From Euperipatoides rowelli (taxonomy: Eukaryota > Onychophora > Udeonychophora > Euonychophora > Peripatopsidae), in the NCBI GenBank assembly GCA_003024985.2, contig PXIH01S0034889.1: 13,559 bases of DNA; one strand, given 5' to 3'. Shown one piece after another: positions 9,121-13,559 of the stretch. Each line of letters starts with the position of its first letter. Within the stretch, counting starts at the first letter, position 1. The position numbers and the translations under genes were made by a program. The notes under the pieces are model-generated. The model worked only from the letters and a program-made list of their open reading frames with translations, was not told the DNA's origin and made no database searches.

Positions 9121-10516
9121 AGAGAGACGAGAATATATTCTAGATGATTCTGGATTGAACTTGAAAAAAAATTAATATTTCCACCAGATAGGAGGTTTAT
9201 ATCGTACCCTAGTGCCTAGAGCACTCATATGCTACTATCATGACACCATCACATGCGGACATCTCTCTGACTTAAAAACCGTCTGGAAAATTAAGGCTTG
9301 TTTCACATAAGGATCCATTTTCCTAGATGTACGAAAATACATCATCATGTGACATCTGTCAAAGGAGAAGCATACCATGAATTAAGCCACCATTACAACC
9401 TACAATACTCAGTACAACGCCTTTCCAAAAGCTGTTTATGGATATATTGGGACCGGTAAACACTACACCAAGAGGCAATAAATATATTATTTTATGGACA
9501 GATGACCTGTCCCGTTTTTGATAGGCAGTGCAATAAAAGACATGGAAGCCGTGACAATCGTAAAAGACTACATGTTTAATGTATTTTCAAAATATGGAGG
9601 CTCAAAAACAATTGTGACTGATCGAGGCACACAAATGACAGGCAGTCCCTACCACCCCTCTGGTAATGGACCGGCTGAAATAGCTAATGCCAAAATAATT
9701 AGAGTACTGGCTAAAATGGTTGACAAGAATTACAAAAACTGGAATGAGTTACTTCCTTATACTTTAAACGCATTACATATGACCGTACATCAATCTACCA
9801 ACCACTCTTTTTTTTATATAATGCATGGATTTGATCTGTTCGATCCTGCATCTGAATTTAATCAAAAAAAGGAAATAAATATTGATGATATACCAGACCT
9901 GGTAAATGAGCTCATAGAAAATCTATCTATGGCATGCGATCTAGTGCATGAAAATCTGACCCAGGTGTCTAAAGATTCCTGCACCAGAAAGAAAGGCAAC
10001 TTTAAATTGACAGAGTTTAGCCTAGGGTAACCTGTATTAATTCTTGATCCAGCATCATATTCTGGAGCAAATAGAAAACTTAAACAAAGATATGCAGGCC
10101 CATATCGCATAACAGCTCGCAAATCATTAGTAAATTATACTGTCCGAAATATCGCTAACCCCACTCAAATAAAACAGGTGCACGTGAAATGTATGATGCA
10201 TTATAACCATAGACATGAATTAAGTGTTGTCAAAGTCGCAGAAACAGTAAGCCAAGTTCCAACAGATACCCAAACAAAACACTTTCCTAGAGACCAAGCC
10301 AGACAAATGATCATTCATCCAAAACAACCGCTACCACAACTGTTGAAAAAAAACACTACCGTAACCGTCTCAACAACCGCAAATGTCAAAACAAACTCAA
10401 AAAACGCGCACAACCATCACAATGCTCACAACCGTTTACAAAACAATCCGATAAAGTCAAAACTAAGGCTTAAAAATGGAGCAGTACCTCCCTTTTTGTA
10501 TCTATCACGGTACTAA
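9121..10516 (+). pseudogene. pol: integrase (HHCC, D-D-E core, GPY module), broken
   Basis: The N-terminal zinc-binding domain is visible as YYHDTITCGHLSDLK (both His) followed by CDICQ from 9348 (both Cys), with a TAA at 9308 and a frameshift between them. The catalytic core starts at LFMDILGPVN (first Asp at 9441) and shifts frame at a five-T run at 9515-9519. It continues through VTDRGTQ (second Asp at 9620) to the Glu at 9677 in GPAEIANAK. The Asp-to-Glu gap is 18 residues instead of the usual 35 or so, so part of the core is deleted. A TAA at 10028 precedes the C-terminal domain, which has VLILDP and the GPY module in RYAGPYRITAR (GPY at 10097-10105). A basic tail follows, rich in Asn, His and Lys, to 10516. 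Integrase would insert the cDNA into the host chromosome; this copy cannot. Confidence 0.9.
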
Positions 10517-10670
10517 GGGCCTTTATTGCAGAATGTGCAGCGATTATGACTATCATTGGGAAGTTTTGATGGCTCCTTGGCACTCTAAGCCCATCGTTGA
10601 TGATCGTCAGACCACTCGTTATAACCTTAGGCCTAGAGAGCCAAAAAAGACAAAATTAACGACTGGGTAA
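10476..10670 (+). pseudogene. C-terminal Pol fragment or small 3' ORF with YNLRPR
   Basis: A 64-codon frame with a true ATG that overlaps the end of the integrase tail in another frame. It contains a C-x2-C pair (YCRMCSDYDYHWEVL) and ends with TTRYNLRPREPKKTK. A basic YNLRPR-type motif is often seen close to the C-terminus of retroelement Pol proteins, so the most likely reading is the last part of Pol displaced by a frameshift. A separate small 3' ORF is possible. It has no membrane segment and is therefore not an env remnant. Confidence 0.5.
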
Positions 10671-11284
10671 ATAATAAAAATCTTGTCTAGACCAGTGTAC
10701 TTTTGTAAATCAATTGTCAGGTTTGAAACAGTCAGTAGAATTAAATTTCAGCAAAGATAGATTGTAAATAAAGAACCTGCACAATTGGCAGAAGTATTTT
10801 TTTTAAGTGTATACACAAGCGTGCGTCTTTCTTCTTTTTTTTCATTTCTTTCATGTTTCACTAAAATCTTGATTTTCCTTGTTTGGGTAAGAAATGAAAG
10901 ATAATGTTTTTTTTGCTTGCCTAAATTCCTTCAAAGAGAAAAACTGGGATGAAAACAGTCATAATATTTACAAATAAATAGATAAAAATAACTATAGCAT
11001 ACTAACATTAGACATATTCAAATTTTGATGTTTTTTTTCCTGGAAGCTTCTCTTAGGCATAAGTAAACAAAAACATAAACAAATAAATGATGTTGACATG
11101 TTGGAAATATGGATGATGGATTAAATTTTCATAAAAAGCACAGACACAGATTCTTTTTGGACTTGTAAATATTTTTGAAATTTATTTTTTTAGNNNNATC
11201 TGATTAAATATATAAAAAAATTTTTAGCATAAAATTTTTTTGTAAATATCAGTAAAAAGTTCAAATTTTAAAACAGTCTTTAGT
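10671..11284. other. AT-rich non-coding DNA after the retroelement
   Basis: No gene. It should contain the 3' LTR if the element is complete, but no counterpart of the sequence before 4390 can be recognised by eye. It holds an AATAAA at 10767-10772, the palindrome GTGTATACAC near 10808-10817 and a 4-base assembly gap at 11193-11196. Confidence 0.45.
10767..10772 (+). promoter_or_regulatory. possible poly(A) signal
   Basis: AATAAA lies about 100 bases after the last Pol codon and could end the retroelement transcript. AATAAAG followed after four bases by TGCAC is found both here and at 4221-4235, a faint hint of shared LTR sequence that is too short to be convincing. Confidence 0.25.
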
Positions 11285-11455
11285 TTGGACCAATTTTTTT
11301 TATCAAACTTAAACAGTTTTTTTTTTAATTTTTTTTTTGAATTTCATTTGCGTTTGCAGTCCATTTTCTTTCGGTGCCTCACGCCTGGCCTTACCCGGTT
11401 GACCTCCGTCTGCATTCTCTTGTTTATTAATATCTTCTTCCTGCACTTACACTCC

Positions 11456-11469
11456 TTTGACCGGTCAAA
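11456..11469. repeat. 14-bp perfect palindrome
   Basis: TTTGACCGGTCAAA reads the same on both strands with no spacer. It could be a dimeric protein-binding site or chance; nothing in the context decides. Confidence 0.7.
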
Positions 11470-11620
11470 CTTTGTCTCCTTCTTCCTCCTCTTCTTTTTG
11501 TCTCCATCTGTATGCTTGCTGTGAGAATGTTATCTCTTCCTGTTTGAATCAAGTTTTGGAAATAACTCTCGGCCTGGGCGTCGTTCAGGTACCGGAGCCA
11601 TCCCCACAATTGCTTGTGCC

Positions 11621-11700
11621 CAGGGGCGGACTGGGGAGTCCAAGCAGCCTGATGATTTGGATATTTGACCAGTCCCAAGTTTTTCCTGGAGGTCTGAAAT
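11621..11700 (+). mobile_element. possible hAT-type transposon end, decayed
   Basis: CAGGGGCGGACTGG at 11621-11634 begins with CAG followed by a G-rich run, the form of many hAT-type terminal inverted repeats, and lies in a locally GC-rich patch. A reverse-complement partner is not found nearby. The closest match is CCAGTCCC at about 11669, which agrees only in part, and no 8-bp target duplication is evident. Treat it as a fragment at best. Confidence 0.25.
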
Positions 11701-12164
11701 TCAGGTGAATCCTCAGTATGGTCCTGAGGTAGCACTCTGTGTGAGGGAGCAGGAATGGGAAGGAGGGCAATATTCTCCTTTTTTTAATAATGTAAATCAA
11801 TTTTTTTCTTCCCTGACTTTGCAAGTAGGCGGACACAAAAACTTTCTTCAATAATCATTTAAATTAATTAACATACACAAATATAAATAAAAAGAAACAG
11901 CTCGATAGGGAAAAACCCGGAATCCCCAGTTACAAAAACAATCTTTCAATAAAACCTTTTTTTTTAAATTTTAAATTGATGATGTCACTTCAAGTGTGCA
12001 GTCACTTCCGCTGTGCCATTACTTCTGATTTAGGTTGATAACTGGAAGTGAGATCATAGGATGTGTAGAATAGTGTATGAAAAACTTAGAATTTTTTTTT
12101 TATGTTTAGGTATGTAAAGAAATGCCTTTTCTAAGATGGTTGATTCATGAGATGGTTTTTCCCC

Positions 12165-12179
12165 CACACACACACACAC
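12165..12179. repeat. (CA)n microsatellite
   Basis: Uninterrupted CA dinucleotide run of about 7.5 units following a C5 run. Confidence 0.95.
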
Positions 12180-12559
12180 TTACCTAATGAAATAGCTTAT
12201 GGCTTCCAACTATGGACTTGAGAAGTAAGGTAAAATCTAAAATAAAAAAAGAAGAAAAAAGAAAGGTAATTAATATGTGATAAGTTTTTTTACGCATTCA
12301 GTTCTGTGCATTCATGATAGGCGTCATTCATATAACTTTATAATTNTTTCGGTAAATTCCTCAGTAGTTAAAAGAGAACTTAATGTTAAGGTTTTTTTTG
12401 CTAGTTCCCTCCATACCTTTATATGAATAGCAGCTACATATATATAATCTATAAATATTAGTCTGACCCCAACTATTAATTTAAATTTAGCTCTAACGTA
12501 TTAAAAAATCAATAACTTAGTAATCACTATCAATGCTGAGTCTAATAGTATAATAGCAG

Positions 12560-12645
12560 CATCTGAATCTCAGATGAACGTTTCCCCTTCAATCCATACT
12601 TTGATCATGCACATAATCTCAAAACAGCATCTGAATTCTCAGATG
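12560..12645. repeat. two copies of a CATCTGA...TCAGATG palindrome
   Basis: CATCTGA-ATC-TCAGATG at 12560-12576 and CATCTGA-ATTC-TCAGATG at 12628-12645 are both preceded by CAG and followed by AA. The similarity extends for some bases further, so the pair looks like a 68-base-offset direct duplication of a small hairpin. Confidence 0.75.
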
Positions 12646-12697
12646 AAAATCTATTTTTCCTCCATCAATAAAAATTTTACTAAAAACTTTAAGTATT

Positions 12698-12751
12698 TTT
12701 TTATTTTGGTAACTATTTTTATTTTGTTAACGATTTTTATTTTGCTAACTA
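12698..12751. repeat. 18-bp tandem triplicate
   Basis: Three adjoining 18-base units, TTTTTATTTTG then G/T/C then TAAC then T/G then A, at 12698, 12716 and 12734. They differ only at these two positions. Confidence 0.9.
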
Positions 12752-12930
12752 TCTGAATCACCGATTTGACTTTTTCCCTGTTGGCATTTTTTTTTCTAAT
12801 AACCAATGAGAATCTAGCATTTTTTTTCTTCTGTATAGCTGTAATAGAAAAACACAGAGTGGAAACATAACTTGTTTTCTTATAGATACCTTATTTACAC
12901 TATGTATATTAATTTTATTTTTTAAATCTT

Positions 12931-13359
12931 ATGATGAATTCCCATAATGCAATTATGGACATCATAAATGACTATATAGGATATAAATTAATTAAAAAAG
13001 GACTTGAATGGAAAATTTCCCCACTATTATCACCCATCGATGAAGTCCACCTAACGATGAGAAGCTTAGGTGATAAATTTGTGGTGAGATATACTGAAGT
13101 TTTCAATGAAATGTGTAATTCATTACAGATAACACCAAACTCTATGTATTCTATATTGCAGAGGGTCAAGAATGAGCTTTTTGGAGATGACATACACTGG
13201 AGGAAAATAGTCACTCTATTGGCTTTTGGAAGCGCTTTAGCCATAGAGGCCATGAATAAAGAAATGCCTGACTTAGTTAATAGAATATCAGATTACATTA
13301 CCACCTACCTAGTTACTAACTTAAAAAATTGGATAAGGGACCATGATGGAATAAGTTGA
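12931..13359 (+). CDS. Bcl-2/Bcl-xL-like protein, truncated in BH2
   Basis: Proteins of this family sit on mitochondrial and ER membranes and hold back Bax/Bak-type killers by binding their BH3 helix in a groove. The 142-codon frame starts at ATG 12931 (in-frame TAA at 12910) and matches Bcl-xL over nearly its full length. BH4 lies at residues 7-27 (DIINDYIGYKLIKKG), BH3 at 41-55 (MRSLGDKFVVRY), BH1 at 82-101 (NELFGDDIHWRKIVTLLAFG), and the start of BH2 at 133-142 (NWIRDHDG). The loop between BH4 and BH3 is only about 12 residues, far shorter than in vertebrate Bcl-2 or Bcl-xL. BH1 has WRK where WGR is usual. A TGA at 13357 stops the frame inside BH2, leaving no C-terminal helix or tail anchor. 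No intron lies between BH4 and BH2. It may be a pseudogene, possibly a retrocopy, or a truncated, altered member. Confidence 0.9.
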   Translation: MMNSHNAIMDIINDYIGYKLIKKGLEWKISPLLSPIDEVHLTMRSLGDKFVVRYTEVFNEMCNSLQITPNSMYSILQRVKNELFGDDIHWRKIVTLLAFGSALAIEAMNKEMPDLVNRISDYITTYLVTNLKNWIRDHDGIS

Positions 13360-13509
13360 TTCATTGAATTTTATAGAGGATGGTGTGAAAGGAGGGAATA
13401 TATATTAGGGTGGATTGAAAAAAATAAANTTTTGAATCAGAAATCGGCCCGGTGCAGGAAAGTTGCCTTTTGTGTTGTATATTACCTACCAGAAATTTCT
13501 TGTCTCTGA
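13360..13509 (+). pseudogene. in-frame continuation of BH2 after the TGA
   Basis: Directly after the TGA the same frame reads FIEFYRGW, which fits the second half of BH2 (pattern F-[VI]-E-[LF]-[YF] in the family). It stays open for 49 codons to a TGA at 13507. The last part includes a mainly hydrophobic stretch (VAFCVVYYL) that could be a weak remnant of the C-terminal tail anchor, though it is short. The continuity shows the ancestral coding sequence ran through this point without an intron and that the TGA is a later point change, a recoded codon or an assembly error. One N at 13429 lies in this part. Confidence 0.65.
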
Positions 13510-13559
13510 GATAATATTTTGATGTGCCCCAAGGGGCTCAAATTTCATAAATAATGCCA

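Larger units (their letters stand above)
5032..10670 (+). mobile_element. decayed Ty3/gypsy (Metaviridae) retrotransposon
   Basis: All core domains are present on the plus strand in the Metaviridae order gag, protease, reverse transcriptase, RNase H, integrase. The order RT-RNase H-integrase with a YLDD active site and a C-terminal GPY module places it in Ty3/gypsy and not Ty1/copia. The frame switches many times and is interrupted by stops at, among others, 5239, 5419, 5892, 7306, 7650, 7818, 8053, 8199, 8363, 9308, 9378, 9519 and 10028. Two in-frame deletions remove parts of RT and integrase, and a MITE is inserted at 8790-9120. No env gene and no chromodomain are seen after integrase. LTRs were not identified, so the true ends are unknown; they may extend left to about 4390 and right of 10670. 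The copy is non-autonomous and old. Confidence 0.93.
11285..12164. other. pyrimidine-rich tract and GC-richer patch, no gene supported
   Basis: The plus strand is rich in T and C from 11285 to 11540. A patch with higher GC than the rest of the window follows at about 11570-11770. ORFs here on both strands are artefacts of skewed composition (poly-Phe/Ser/Leu or Arg/Gln-rich). The perfect 14-bp palindrome TTTGACCGGTCAAA is at 11456-11469 and a possible transposon end is at 11621. Confidence 0.45.
12180..12930. other. AT-rich non-coding DNA upstream of the Bcl-2-like ORF
   Basis: No gene is supported. It contains two related palindromes at 12560-12645, an 18-bp triplicate at 12698-12751, and a pyrimidine-rich tract ending in TATAG at 12871-12885 that could be a splice acceptor 45 bases before the Bcl-2-like ATG. 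No core promoter can be named with confidence. Confidence 0.45.

Noticed and set aside
4133-10830. Possible LTR pair around the retroelement
   Set aside because: The TGTAC[CT]TTT starts (near 4138 and 10697) and AATAAAG-n4-TGCAC (4221 and 10767) are shared, but the rest does not align by eye. A dot plot of 3700-5000 against 10600-11300 would decide: a diagonal of 150 bp or more would support LTRs.
10671-11290. Envelope gene after integrase, which would suggest an errantivirus
   Set aside because: No open frame, signal peptide or membrane segment is seen in this stretch.
11285-11851. Several ORFs of 79-102 codons on both strands
   Set aside because: Low-complexity Phe/Leu/Ser-rich or Arg/Gln-rich translations of a pyrimidine-rich tract; overlapping frames, no domain.
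12972-13253. 93-codon open frame on the minus strand
   Set aside because: It is antisense to the Bcl-2-like ORF and has no motif of its own.
13357-13359. Selenocysteine codon
   Set aside because: Family members have no Cys or Sec at this position and no clear SECIS hairpin is seen in the short downstream sequence, so a nonsense change is more likely.
1-13559. CRISPR array, rRNA, bacterial operon features
   Set aside because: No regularly spaced repeats, rRNA-like sequence or prokaryotic gene layout anywhere in the window.

Overview
This is an AT-rich stretch of animal nuclear DNA. No bacterial operon, rRNA, tRNA gene or CRISPR array is visible. Three things point to a metazoan: an ORF with strong end-to-end resemblance to the anti-apoptotic Bcl-2/Bcl-xL family, a decayed Ty3/gypsy (Metaviridae) retrotransposon, and a piggyBac-like miniature DNA transposon (MITE). 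Long T and A runs, microsatellites and a few N positions (2422, 11193-11196, 12346, 13429) suggest a draft assembly. An invertebrate seems likely, but the phylum cannot be fixed from this sequence.

Layout. 1-1185: AT-rich DNA with a 22-bp minisatellite and two hairpins, no convincing gene. 1186-3665: a 1.24-kb segment present twice in direct tandem. Each copy carries the same short ORF, open in the second copy (82 codons) and broken by one missing base in the first. 3666-5031: no gene, but a tRNA-like (T-loop) sequence occurs twice, the first copy starting with TGG like a retroelement primer-binding site. 5032-10670: remains of one Ty3/gypsy element in the order gag (capsid-like, CCHC knuckle), protease (DSGA), reverse transcriptase (STLDL, YLDD), RNase H (TDAS, TDHRPL), integrase (HHCC, D-D-E core, GPY), and a short C-terminal piece with YNLRPR. 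It carries many stops and frameshifts and two in-frame deletions in catalytic domains, so it cannot encode its own transposition. No env and no clear LTR pair are seen.

8790-9120: a 323-bp piggyBac-like MITE with TTAA at both ends and 14-bp perfect inverted ends. It sits inside pol between RNase H and integrase, so it is younger than the retroelement. Its right end carries a perfect 10-bp hairpin.

10671-12930: AT-rich, with a pyrimidine-rich tract, a GC-richer patch with a possible hAT-type end, a CA microsatellite, duplicated small palindromes and an 18-bp triplicated repeat. 12931-13359: a 142-codon ORF with clear BH4, BH3 and BH1 motifs and the start of BH2. It stops at a TGA inside BH2, yet the rest of BH2 is readable in the same frame directly after the stop. 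With Arg in place of the key BH1 Gly, and no intron within BH2, this is the most interesting object in the window. It is either a decaying (perhaps retroposed) Bcl-2 copy or a truncated, altered family member.

The genes do not form a pathway. This is a repeat-rich region with one cellular-type gene or pseudogene at its right edge.
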